34,938 nucleotides of DNA from Candidatus Peribacteraceae bacterium (GCA_028711345.1 JAQTSK010000013.1:1-34938), one strand, 5' to 3'. Positions 23,389 through 30,823 are shown, counted from the stretch's first letter. Translations and numbers: made by a program. Notes: generated by a model from the sequence alone, not told the origin.

Positions 23389-24291
23389 ATGCTCATCCTA
23401 CCGATCACAACACGGAGACTGAAGTCCGGAGATGATCTGGCTGCCATCCTGCATGCGACGGGGATGATCGAAGCGGGCGATATCGTGGTCATTTCATCCA
23501 AAGCCGTCGCGACCGTTGAAGGATCATCCATCGATCTCAGATCAAAAAAACCGGTTAATCGTGCGGAGGAACTCGCGAAGATCTGCCATCAGAATCCGCT
23601 TTTCACACAAGCGATTCTCGACGAAACCGAACGGCTGAACGGCGACGTTATCGGAACCTGCCCGTGGACGCTGCTCACATCACTCAAGCCAAAGGGAATG
23701 AAAAGCGGAAGAATCCTGTGCCCCAACGCGGGGCTGGATCAGTCGAACGTGGAAAAAGGATACGCCATCGGATGGCCGGTGGAGCCGGTGGAGTCGGTGA
23801 GAAGATTGAGAAAAGAACTGGAGACTGTGGGGAGGATTCCGAAGAAACCGGGGAGTCCGAAGAATCCGACGAACAGTCGATATTCCTCGGTTTCATCGGA
23901 ATCTTCGGATGCCTCGGGATCCTTCCGAATCGCCATCATTCTCACCGACTCCTGCTGCCATCCGACGAGAGCGGGTGTCGTCGCATTCGCACTGACCTGC
24001 GCAGGCATCGATCCTGTCCGGAGCGAAGCGGGGAACCGAGATCTCTTCGGAAGACCGCTGCAGTTCACGACGGAAGCCGTTGCCGATCAGCTGGCGACGG
24101 CGGCGAATGCCGTGATGGGCAATGCGGCGCAAGCGACGCCGGCGGCAATCATCAGAGATCACGGCATCGCATTCTCGGATTTCTGCGGGTGGGTGGAGGG
24201 GATCGAGGAAAAAGATGATTTGTTCGAGGAACTGTTCAAACCGATTCATATGAAGGGCAAAAAGGTAAAACGGAATGAAGGCAAAAAGTAG
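23389..24291 (+). CDS. F420-0:gamma-glutamyl ligase-like protein (CofE family) with an in-frame repeat insertion
   Basis: The protein has 300 residues. Family landmarks are PITTRRLKSGDDLAAILHATGMIEAGDIVVISSKAVATVEG at the N-terminus, CPNAGLDQSN near residue 115, GWPVEPVESVRRLRKEL (about 128-145), then IAIILTDSCCHPTRAG and NRDLFGRPLQFTTEAVADQLATAANAVMGNA. CofE adds glutamate to a lactyl-phospho-type F420 precursor using GTP; no other F420 gene is here, so the true substrate may differ. Residues about 149-181 (IPKKPGSPKNP, then SSVSSESSDASGSF) are encoded by a dispersed palindromic repeat and fall between a helix and a strand. The C-terminal KGKKVKRNEGKK is encoded by another array. The start at 23389 is the family start. 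Confidence 0.85.
   Translation: MLILPITTRRLKSGDDLAAILHATGMIEAGDIVVISSKAVATVEGSSIDLRSKKPVNRAEELAKICHQNPLFTQAILDETERLNGDVIGTCPWTLLTSLKPKGMKSGRILCPNAGLDQSNVEKGYAIGWPVEPVESVRRLRKELETVGRIPKKPGSPKNPTNSRYSSVSSESSDASGSFRIAIILTDSCCHPTRAGVVAFALTCAGIDPVRSEAGNRDLFGRPLQFTTEAVADQLATAANAVMGNAAQATPAAIIRDHGIAFSDFCGWVEGIEEKDDLFEELFKPIHMKGKKVKRNEGKK
23832..23929. repeat. 9-nt-unit palindromic element, copy C, inside a coding sequence
   Basis: An X arm (units GGAttCCGA, AGAaaCCGG, GGAgtCCGA, AGAatCCGA, then CGAACAG) and an inverted Y arm flank a loop of under 10 nt. It has no in-frame stop and keeps the CofE-like frame open, adding about 33 residues. Confidence 0.85.
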
Positions 24292-24326
24292 CCTTTTGCC
24301 CTTTTGCCCTCTTGGCCTCTTGCCTT
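24252..24326. repeat. 8-9 nt unit inverted arrays at the CofE-like 3' end
   Basis: GGCAAAAA/GGTAAAAC-type units (24252-24290) include the stop codon region. CTTTTGCC, CTTTTGCC, CTCTTGGC and CTCTTGCC units (24292-24326) face them, and the arms are complementary. It fills the 46-nt gap to the next gene. Confidence 0.75.
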
Positions 24327-24337
24327 ACTCTTCCCCC

Positions 24338-24967
24338 ATGAACTTCCTCGCCCTCTCCTCCTCCCGCGGCACGACGTTTCAGGCGACGCTGGACCGCATC
24401 GCCGACGGATCGCTGAAATCCAAATGCATCGGACTGATCACCGATTCTCCCGACCGCGGTTGCATCCAAAAAGCCAAGGCTGCGAATATTCCAGTGGTGA
24501 TTGTGGACAAGAAGCCCGATGAACCCCGCGAGGATTTTGACAAACGTTTGCAGCAAGCGATTCTCCAACTCTGCACACAACCAAAAACCAAAAACTTGAA
24601 ACCTGAAACCGGCGCCATCGTGGCGTGCATGGGCTGGCTCTGGATCCTCTCTCCGTGGTTCATCCGTCAATTCCCGAACCGAATCCTCAACGTCCATCCG
24701 GCTCTCCTGCCGAAATACGGCGGCAAGGGCATGTTCGGTCATCACGTTCACGATGCGGTGCTTGCGGCGAAAGAGAAAGAAAGCGGCATCACGATCCATT
24801 TGATGGACGAAGGTGTGGACACGGGAAAAATCCTGCTGCAAAAATCCTGTCCGGTATTGCCTGATGACACCGCTGCAACGTTGCAGGCCAGAGTGCAGGA
24901 GCTGGAGAAAAAATACTATCCGAAGCTTTTACAAATGATCGACGAAGGATCAGTCAATCTGGAGTAA
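24338..24967 (+). CDS. purN: Phosphoribosylglycinamide formyltransferase-like protein (PurN family)
   Basis: The protein has 209 residues. Catalytic residues correspond to N118 and H120 (NVHPALLPKY) and D161 (MDEGVDTG). The N-terminal SSRGTTFQA fits the nucleotide-binding loop, and MGWLWILSP fits the folate-side strand. PurN transfers a formyl group from 10-formyl-tetrahydrofolate to GAR in purine synthesis. No other pur gene is nearby, and CPR cells often lack the full pathway, so a different formyl acceptor is possible. A run of heptads ACCAAAA, ACCAAAA, ACTTGAA, ACCTGAA (24580-24610) inserts about ten residues (QPKTKNLKPETG) before the IVACMGW strand. TACTCT lies 6 nt before the ATG. Confidence 0.85.
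   Translation: MNFLALSSSRGTTFQATLDRIADGSLKSKCIGLITDSPDRGCIQKAKAANIPVVIVDKKPDEPREDFDKRLQQAILQLCTQPKTKNLKPETGAIVACMGWLWILSPWFIRQFPNRILNVHPALLPKYGGKGMFGHHVHDAVLAAKEKESGITIHLMDEGVDTGKILLQKSCPVLPDDTAATLQARVQELEKKYYPKLLQMIDEGSVNLE
24580..24610 (+). repeat. Heptanucleotide array inside the PurN-like gene
   Basis: Four 7-nt units (ACCAAAA twice, ACTTGAA, ACCTGAA) plus ACC. They encode a hydrophilic loop that most PurN proteins would not be expected to have. Confidence 0.65.
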
Positions 24968-25296
24968 CCGTTACTCGTTGGCTCGTTATACGAGATTAAT
25001 CCTCTTCGGGTTTAATTCCCCGCAGCTTGCTGCGCTTCCGCTTAAGGTGGGCTGGTTCAAGGAATGACTCCGTAGATACCGCGTCAGCTTGCTGCGCGGT
25101 ACATCATTTTGAATGCTACCGTAGCTGCGGTTCGACCTTCGACAAGCTCAGGTCGCCCTGAGGAATTCGAAGGGCGAAAACCGCAGCGGCGGCGATTTTC
25201 GAATCGCCGCTGCGGAGATAAAAATTCAAATCAGGTTAATTTCGTATTACTCGTTTCGATCAATCGAGCAACGAGAACGTTTCGAGAAACGAGCAA
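24962..25296. repeat. Composite repeat region between convergent purN-like and reductase genes
   Basis: Outer CTCGTTG/CTCGTTT-type arrays begin at the PurN-like stop (24965-24994) and about 10-15 nt past the reductase stop (25246-25294), and they are inverse to each other. Between them are three further hairpins: TACCGCG..CAGCTTGCTG..CGCGGTA (25077-25101), a REP-like CCTTCGACAAGCTCAGG / CCCTGAGG..TCGAAGG element inside a CTGCGGTT/AACCGCAG stem (25125-25186), and CAGCGGCGATT-type arms (25184-25212). No gene is present. Confidence 0.7.
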
Positions 25297-25301
25297 CAGT
25301 A

Positions 25302-26021
25302 TCAAATATAGCCTTCCCCATGCACATTCGCCTTCGGCATCTGCAGCGTCTCGATGCAGAGCTTCTTCGTATCTGCCAACATGGCCGGTGAACCGCAGAG
25401 GAAGATCTTCGTCTGAGCGGGATCTTTGATCAAATCCGGGAGAATCGCCTGCACCCTGCCCTTCAGCCCCGTCCAATCGGAACGTGGCGCACTCAAGGTC
25501 GGATGGAAACGGAAGTTGGAATGTTTGCGTGCGAGCTCATTGAATTGATCCGTCCAGAACAGATCTTCGCGATTGCGGACGCCGAAGACGAGATCCATCC
25601 GCGCATCCGTCGTCCGATGGTCCAGACACGACACAAGGTGCGACCTGAGCGGCGCCACGCCGCTGCCTGTGCCGACGAAGACATAGTGACCGCCGCTCTC
25701 GGGCGTGAGCGTGAAGAGTCCCAGCGCTCTCCCCATGCCGACGATGGATCCCTCAGCCAGAACTTCCGCCACCCAGCGGCTCGCACGACCTCCGGGTTTC
25801 AGCTTGATCACGAACAGGAGATCCTTCTCCTCCGGAGCGGATGCGATGGAGTACGCCCGCGGCTGGAGGTCGGCGGGATTGTCCACGAGCGGGACATCGA
25901 AGAGAACGAACTGGCCGGCTTTGTAGGAAAAACCCTCGGGCTTGGTCAGCACGATTTCATACACATCCGGAGCAAGGAGGACATTCTTCTTGCAAGTGAC
26001 GAAGTAGGCGGGAGGAGACAT
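25302..26021 (-). CDS. Ferredoxin-NADP reductase-like FAD/NAD(P)H oxidoreductase
   Basis: The protein has 239 residues, the two-domain FNR fold without a fused iron-sulfur domain. The FAD site is RAYSIAS (55-61), with GQFVLFDVP and GGRASRWVAE around it. The NAD(P) domain has VFVGTGSGVAPLRS (about 115-127), FGVRNREDLFW, and the C-terminal FLCGSPAMLADTKKLC. It should pass electrons between NAD(P)H and a small acceptor such as a ferredoxin. No acceptor gene is near. It ends in GEGYI instead of the aromatic residue of plant-type FNR, and the final nicotinamide-stacking position is therefore a Tyr followed by Ile. TACATT lies 6 nt before the ATG. Confidence 0.92.
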   Translation of the reverse strand: MSPPAYFVTCKKNVLLAPDVYEIVLTKPEGFSYKAGQFVLFDVPLVDNPADLQPRAYSIASAPEEKDLLFVIKLKPGGRASRWVAEVLAEGSIVGMGRALGLFTLTPESGGHYVFVGTGSGVAPLRSHLVSCLDHRTTDARMDLVFGVRNREDLFWTDQFNELARKHSNFRFHPTLSAPRSDWTGLKGRVQAILPDLIKDPAQTKIFLCGSPAMLADTKKLCIETLQMPKANVHGEGYI

Positions 26022-26174
26022 GAGGGAAATGTATTGAGGTAATCCGATTCAGATTCCAAGTTTGTCAGAAATGAGCGTCATCCGAAAGATTCAATGATAC
26101 TTTCCGAGTCTATTCCCTGACTGCAATATCGTCCCTCTCCCCTGAGCCTTATCCAGTCCCTCCCTCTCCTTCAT

Positions 26175-26209
26175 CCTCTCCCTCCCCGCGCGACGCCGGG
26201 AGGGAGAGG
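26175..26209 (-). terminator. Hairpin between carA and the reductase gene
   Basis: A perfect 12-bp stem (CCTCTCCCTCCC / GGGAGGGAGAGG) with an 11-nt loop lies about 90 nt past the carA stop. There is no T-run. It could equally be a REP-like element; the surrounding 275-nt gap has only pyrimidine-rich sequence. Confidence 0.45.
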
Positions 26210-26296
26210 AAACATCCTGCATCTGTTTTGCCAATCGATCCCGAAAATCCCGACTCTGATTCGTACATGACTTATCACTCACCAAATCTCGACTGC

Positions 26297-27439
26297 TCAC
26301 TGCTTTCTCATCACCCCCAAAAACTCATCAAACAGATACCCCGCATCCTCCGGCCCCGGCGTCGCCTCCGGATGGAACTGCACCGAGAAGAATCTGCCGG
26401 ACTCATGCCTGATTCCTTCCACAGACTGATCATTCGCATTCGTAAACCACACATGCCAACCCTGCGGCAGCTTCTTGGCATCGACCGCGAATCCATGGTT
26501 TTGCGAGGTGATGATGCATCGCTTCCCGTCTGCTCCACGCTTCCCGCTTATCGCTTCCCGCTCTTCGATACACGGCTGATTCGCCCCCCGATGTCCGTAC
26601 TTCAGCTTGTACGTGTCGCCACCGACAGCGAGCGCAAGGAGCTGATTCCCGAGACAGATGCCGAATGTCGGAATGTCCTTGGCCAGCGCATACCGCATCT
26701 GCTCGATGGTCGCCGTGCATTTCTTGGGATCACCCGGACCGTTGCTCACGAACACGCCGTCATATGTAAGGTTCGATGATTTGAGATCGTAGTTCCACGG
26801 CACACGATGCACCGTCACTCCCCTCCTCAGCCACGAACGGAGGATGTTCCGCTTGATGCCGCAATCGTAGGCGATGATCGATGCAACCGGCTTGCTGCCG
26901 CCCGTCGGCTGGTACGTGATCGCTTCCTTGCAGCTGACTTCGGCGACAAGGTTGTCTTCGTTTGGATCTGGGATCGTTCTGATCGCTGATCGCTGATCGC
27001 TGATCGCTGCGGAATCATCCGCGATGATTCTGCCCAGCATCACACCCGTCTCCCTGAGCTTCTTCGTCAGCGCCCGCGTATCAATTCCCGAAATCCCCGG
27101 AATCCCGTGCTTCACCATCCAGTCATGCAGTGAGCTCTTGGCATTCCAGTGACTGAAGTCGCGGCTCTCCTGACTCACAATGATGGCGCGCACGTGGATG
27201 TTCTCGCTCTCGAAAAACTTCGAAAATCCCCACTCGTTCATCTCCTCCGACGGAACGCCGTAGTTGCCGATGAGCGGGAACGTGAAGACGAGGATCTGTC
27301 CGCGGTAGCTGGGGTCGGTCATGGATTCCGGATAGCCGACCATGCCGGTATTGAAAACGACTTCGCCGTCGGTGTCTTTGGCTGCGCCGAAGGATTGGCC
27401 GGAGAAGGTTGTGCCGTCGGCGAGGATTAATGATGCCAT
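26297..27439 (-). CDS. carA: Carbamoyl-phosphate synthase small (glutaminase) subunit
   Basis: The protein has 380 residues. The N-terminal half has MASLILADGTTFSGQSFG and FNTGMVGYPESMTDPSYRGQILVFT. The class-I glutaminase half has the nucleophile C262 (FGICLGNQ) and the partners HPEA near the C-terminus. It hydrolyses glutamine and channels ammonia to CarB for pyrimidine (and arginine) synthesis; carB is not in the window. Two in-frame short-repeat insertions are present: AISDQRSAIRT from four GATCGCT heptads, and EREAISGKRGADGKR from GCGGGAAGC-type units. Both lie in loops between domains or strands. The start at 27439 is the family start; the upstream Met at 27511 is discarded. Confidence 0.95.
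   Translation of the reverse strand: MASLILADGTTFSGQSFGAAKDTDGEVVFNTGMVGYPESMTDPSYRGQILVFTFPLIGNYGVPSEEMNEWGFSKFFESENIHVRAIIVSQESRDFSHWNAKSSLHDWMVKHGIPGISGIDTRALTKKLRETGVMLGRIIADDSAAISDQRSAIRTIPDPNEDNLVAEVSCKEAITYQPTGGSKPVASIIAYDCGIKRNILRSWLRRGVTVHRVPWNYDLKSSNLTYDGVFVSNGPGDPKKCTATIEQMRYALAKDIPTFGICLGNQLLALAVGGDTYKLKYGHRGANQPCIEEREAISGKRGADGKRCIITSQNHGFAVDAKKLPQGWHVWFTNANDQSVEGIRHESGRFFSVQFHPEATPGPEDAGYLFDEFLGVMRKQ
26520..26565 (-). repeat. GCGGGAAGC array inside carA
   Basis: Three spaced copies of CGCTTCCCG (plus strand) encode an insertion between NQPCIE and RCIITSQNHGFAV. The same word occurs in the hairpin region at 21830-21867. Confidence 0.6.
26981..27008 (-). repeat. GATCGCT x4 heptad array inside carA
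   Basis: Four perfect tandem 7-nt units, 28 nt in total. Since 28 is not a multiple of three, the flanking bases must compensate; the carA frame remains open. Confidence 0.85.
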
Positions 27440-27581
27440 ATGAAATTGGGCGCATGGTAGCGGATACGTCAAACAGTTGCCACCGGACGACATGTTCCGA
27501 TCTGTCGCCATTTATTCAAGAACGCTCCGGCGTCTCAGGACCATCTGTCTTTGGGGTGAATTCATAATCGTTGAACAATCG

Positions 27582-29750
27582 TCAATTGCTCACCAGCGTT
27601 GGTATCGTTGCTTTGAGAAAATTTACTCTTGTACTTATCGCAGAAGATTCGGGTAGCGTATTGACTGATGCCAGTTCCGACTCAAGTGCTTCCCGGTACG
27701 TTTTGACAATAGTACTCAGATCAGGTGGAGTTTCTCGTTTTGCTTTCTCATACTCTTTCACCAAGGTTTCCGACAAGTTTCGATGGAGTGCATACGTCTC
27801 GATCTGTGCATAGCTTTCGCGCTTAGTCTTTGTATCTTGTATCACTTGAGCAATACGCTCGGATGTTCGTAGTCCTTCAGGTGATCTATTTTGACCGAGA
27901 ATACGCTCCTCTTGCACCAAAGCGCTGATTTGTCTGTCCAAAGATTCCTGTGCTTTCTGTGCTAGTAATACCAATTTCATTGGATCATTCTTTACAGTGT
28001 CGTCGCTCCCCATAAACTCATTGATGTCGCTTTCCAGCGCAGCATACTCTTGTGCTTCAGGATCGACCTCGACACCGACAGGTACCGCCACATACATTCG
28101 CTTGAGCTCTTCCGGTGTTTTGGAAACGAGACGGAGTTGTCCCTGACGACCGTCTGCGCCACCGGCAAATCGTTCGATGATTTGAAATGGAATCGCAGTA
28201 GTGAACAAGAAACCGATTTTTGCGGGTCCACTGGAAGTAGCATCCAAACGAAAGACTTGGATCCCCTTCCCGGTATCATACAACTGGCCGAACGGAGGAA
28301 TATTGGTCCAGGGAATGTCGGCAGTCACTCTGTTACGGACATTGTCATCTTCCGAGGTACAGTGAATGATTGCGGGAGTATTGCCTTCCTCCCACTCCAA
28401 GACTCCGCCCGAACGTGCGCCGGTAAATGTACTTCCATCGATTGGCCGCCCGTTTCCACCCGGCGCTCGTTCGAAGATTGTTCCGGATGGTCCGGCGGCT
28501 CCTATTGGCCCTTGGAGGCCGGTGGCACCAAACCCTGTCTCAGAGCGTTCCGGTTGGTCAGCCGGTACTTCAATGCGTCGGCTTCCGACGGTGAATGTGC
28601 CCGGCTTCGTGAAGTGGAATGAGCAATTTTCAATTTTTCCCGAATTGCGGAATTCGATGATTTCAGGATAGATACCTGCACGCTCCATTCTCTGCAAGTC
28701 ATCAGGATTCCACGTAAGCTTGCCGGATTGTAAGTACAACAACACCCTTTGTTCATTCCCCTGCATATCGGGGAAAGTCAGCACGATCGAACCTCCGAGA
28801 TCAGAAGGAATGTCTTGCTCGGAGAGAGTGTATGTTTTTAGCGTATTCTTTCTGTATCCGTTGGGGTCCGCAGGATCCAGCCTGTCACGGATCTCCCCGA
28901 TCTCTCTCCTTCGATCAATCGCCGTCTCGATCTCCTGAAACTTTTGAAGCCATGTGTTAATATCAGAAGAAGTTCCTCTGCCTTCTCTCACTGCAGATCG
29001 TTCGTACTGTCCGTACAACCTGTCAAACGCATTTCGCAGACTTCCTCCAAAACTCGTCGTCCTGATCCGCTCCACCAACTGCTGCAGTTCCAACCTCGGA
29101 ACGCTCAGATTCTCCGAGGGACCTCCTCTGACACCGTACCGATGGTTCTCCGTAGTATTCACATATCCACCACCCTGCGTCTGCACAAACCGTCCCCCGC
29201 CACCCACCAGTTGGCCGATGTGTGCGGCTGCCGCGCGATCAGACCAGTTCGTCCGCCCAGGCCCAATCAGGTTCTCATTCCGTGATTGCTGACGATCGTT
29301 GGCAAGCCAGGCTTTGTTATAAGGCGAAGCATTATTCGTACGTGCCATGTGATGATCCACCGGCAAATTTCTTCCTTCTCCCATATCTTCCCACGGCCTG
29401 CCTCGTCCGCTCCGTTCTGATCGTCCACTGCTACTTGGCATACTCTGTGGTACGACCGCAGGTTTGCTCTGAAGAATTCTGATCGTTGTGAGGAATCGAT
29501 CTCGCTGTTCCGGTGTGACCGAAGGCCGGTTTGCGGCCGCCGCCACACGATCGACAGTTTGCTGAGTTCCTTGAATAGCAGCGGCCTGCTGCTTCTGAAC
29601 GTCTGCAAGACTTTTTGATATTTCGATTAATGCTGCAACATCTGCTCTGAGCGCTTGGACTTCAGGATTCACCCCCTGAAACACACACCTCTCCTCACGG
29701 CTGAGCCATGAACGAAAACGCGTGCCGACGGTGATGCGGAGCTCTTTCAT
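27582..29750 (-). CDS. Unknown 722-aa protein with coiled coil and short collagen-like stretch
   Basis: The start at 29750 overlaps the stop of the preceding gene (ATGA), so the two are coupled and the longer frame is wrong. An N-terminal coiled coil (NPEVQALRADVAALIEISKSL, then QQTVDRVAAAAN) is followed by a low-complexity Arg/Gly/Ser/Asn region (about 110-200). Beta-rich sequence comes next, including ten-residue strands such as GGSIVLTFPDMQGNEQRVLLYL. Five Gly-x-x triplets (GATGLQGPIGAAGPSG) lie at about 407-423, then another beta-rich domain, and a helical C-terminus (about 560-722) rich in Glu/Lys/Gln. There is no signal peptide or membrane helix. I recognise no family. It could be a structural or scaffold protein. 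Confidence 0.8.
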   Translation of the reverse strand: MKELRITVGTRFRSWLSREERCVFQGVNPEVQALRADVAALIEISKSLADVQKQQAAAIQGTQQTVDRVAAAANRPSVTPEQRDRFLTTIRILQSKPAVVPQSMPSSSGRSERSGRGRPWEDMGEGRNLPVDHHMARTNNASPYNKAWLANDRQQSRNENLIGPGRTNWSDRAAAAHIGQLVGGGGRFVQTQGGGYVNTTENHRYGVRGGPSENLSVPRLELQQLVERIRTTSFGGSLRNAFDRLYGQYERSAVREGRGTSSDINTWLQKFQEIETAIDRRREIGEIRDRLDPADPNGYRKNTLKTYTLSEQDIPSDLGGSIVLTFPDMQGNEQRVLLYLQSGKLTWNPDDLQRMERAGIYPEIIEFRNSGKIENCSFHFTKPGTFTVGSRRIEVPADQPERSETGFGATGLQGPIGAAGPSGTIFERAPGGNGRPIDGSTFTGARSGGVLEWEEGNTPAIIHCTSEDDNVRNRVTADIPWTNIPPFGQLYDTGKGIQVFRLDATSSGPAKIGFLFTTAIPFQIIERFAGGADGRQGQLRLVSKTPEELKRMYVAVPVGVEVDPEAQEYAALESDINEFMGSDDTVKNDPMKLVLLAQKAQESLDRQISALVQEERILGQNRSPEGLRTSERIAQVIQDTKTKRESYAQIETYALHRNLSETLVKEYEKAKRETPPDLSTIVKTYREALESELASVNTLPESSAISTRVNFLKATIPTLVSN

Positions 29751-30094
29751 GAAAACGTCGAAATAGCCTGATCGATGTTCTCCAGTGCCTGCTGATCGTT
29801 CTGCTTCTGCTTCTTCTCCGCCGCCTTGCCGGTCTCGCGTGCGAAGCGTGAATACTCCTTCTGCACCGCCAGATCGACGGCTTTGCGGTGGTTGTCGAAT
29901 ATCTGAAACGCTTCCGTGTACCATGCGTACCGCGCCGTCCGCTCCTCCGGAGTCTCACCGGCATGCATCTCATCGGCATGGTCGATGTTCTGCGTCGTCA
30001 GCTCCGGCTCTATCTGCGACATCCACAGGTCGTAGAGTTCCTGCGCAGTCGGCATGGGTACTGCCTGCTTCCGCTGTTTCTTCCTCTTCGGCAT
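29747..30094 (-). CDS. Small hydrophilic protein, paralogue of the 31275-31601 product
   Basis: The protein has 115 residues with a basic start (PKRKKQRK). The core LYDLWMSQIEPELTTQNIDHADEM..ETPEERTARYAWYTEAFQIFD matches IYDLLMAEIEPELLLANIPVLDAKY..ETPEEHTVRMARYAEAYRKFD in the other protein. The C-terminal third is charged and helical. It is cytoplasmic and of unknown function. It is coupled by ATGA overlap to the 722-aa gene, and a good promoter lies about 40 nt upstream. Confidence 0.78.
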   Translation of the reverse strand: MPKRKKQRKQAVPMPTAQELYDLWMSQIEPELTTQNIDHADEMHAGETPEERTARYAWYTEAFQIFDNHRKAVDLAVQKEYSRFARETGKAAEKKQKQNDQQALENIDQAISTFS

Positions 30095-30135
30095 GGAATG
30101 GATGGGAATGAGGATTGTTGTCAGTTTTCGCTAGT

Positions 30136-30164
30136 ATTGTACCAAAAACGAGGCGGAAAGGCAA
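30136..30164 (-). promoter_or_regulatory. Promoter of the 115-aa/722-aa operon
   Basis: TTGCCT (30159-30164), a 17-nt spacer ending in TGG, and TACAAT (30136-30141) form a -35 plus extended -10. The leader would be about 35 nt. Confidence 0.6.
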
Positions 30165-30204
30165 TGGGGCGACCTGTAATCGCTCACTGACGTTGCGACC
30201 GTCG

Positions 30205-30300
30205 CCTCACCCCCCGACCCCCTCTCCCCTTGTCCGATCATTCTTCAATCATGTCAGGTGCTCCGGAATGAATCGATCAGAGAACGTGGAGAGGGGGTGA
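30205..30300. repeat. Long-range inverted repeat in the 429-nt gap
   Basis: TCACCCCCCGACCCCCTCTCC and GGAGAGGGGGTGA flank about 60 nt that itself contains TGATTGAAGAATGATC-like inverted bases. The GACCCCCTCTCC/GGAGAGGGGGT motif is a familiar interspersed type in bacterial genomes (from memory). The remaining 220 nt up to 30523 show no gene or site I can support. Confidence 0.5.
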
Positions 30301-30523
30301 CTTTCTCCGGAGCCTGCTTTGAACCGTGTTTGTCAGATCATCTCGCACAAACAAGCGTTATTGAAGCAAGAGCGGCTCTCCTTCTCCCCGTTCATCGAAA
30401 GAAATCCTGCCATCGCTGTTGTCATTGCGTCACCAAGAAGCGGGAGGATGAGGCGGGACGGAGGACAATCCGCCGTACGGCGCAGAGTAAGTGAGCAGCT
30501 ACGGCGACCTGCCGGAAAAAGGT

Positions 30524-30802
30524 TCACAGACGGGCGGATGCGCCTTCCAGGAGCACCAGTCTACGATCGTGATCATCCAGACGGTCCTGTTGCTGGGCGA
30601 ATCGGTCTTTATGCGCATCAACCACTTCTTCCCGCACAATCTGAATACCACGCTGGAAGTCGGTCTTGATCTGTTGCTCGGAAGCCAGCATCTCAACACG
30701 GAGCTCTTCTGCCAAAGAATCTAGCCGGGCCAGAACTTGGTCGATCACATCCAGAATATGCTTGCCGTCGGCTTTGGTGAGTGGAGAGGAATCGGAGATC
30801 AT
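30524..30802 (-). CDS. Small coiled-coil protein, paralogue of the next gene
   Basis: The protein has 92 residues, almost entirely helical with heptad-like spacing: LDVIDQVLARLDSLAEELRVEM, then QRGIQIVREEVVDAHKDRFAQQQDRLDDHDRRLVLLEG. The last 50 residues match the 98-aa neighbour (TGIEIVRQEVIGANADRMAQHQHRLDDHDRRMIVLEA). It probably oligomerises with itself or with that paralogue. It is cytoplasmic and of unknown function. Confidence 0.75.
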   Translation of the reverse strand: MISDSSPLTKADGKHILDVIDQVLARLDSLAEELRVEMLASEQQIKTDFQRGIQIVREEVVDAHKDRFAQQQDRLDDHDRRLVLLEGASARL

Positions 30803-30823
30803 AGAGAATCATGAAGAAAATCT

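Noticed and set aside
25005-25110. Hairpins around GCAGCTTGCTGC as a possible tRNA or riboswitch
   Set aside because: No cloverleaf, T-loop (GTTCRANNC) or anticodon arrangement was found, and convergent flanking genes leave no downstream gene for a riboswitch.
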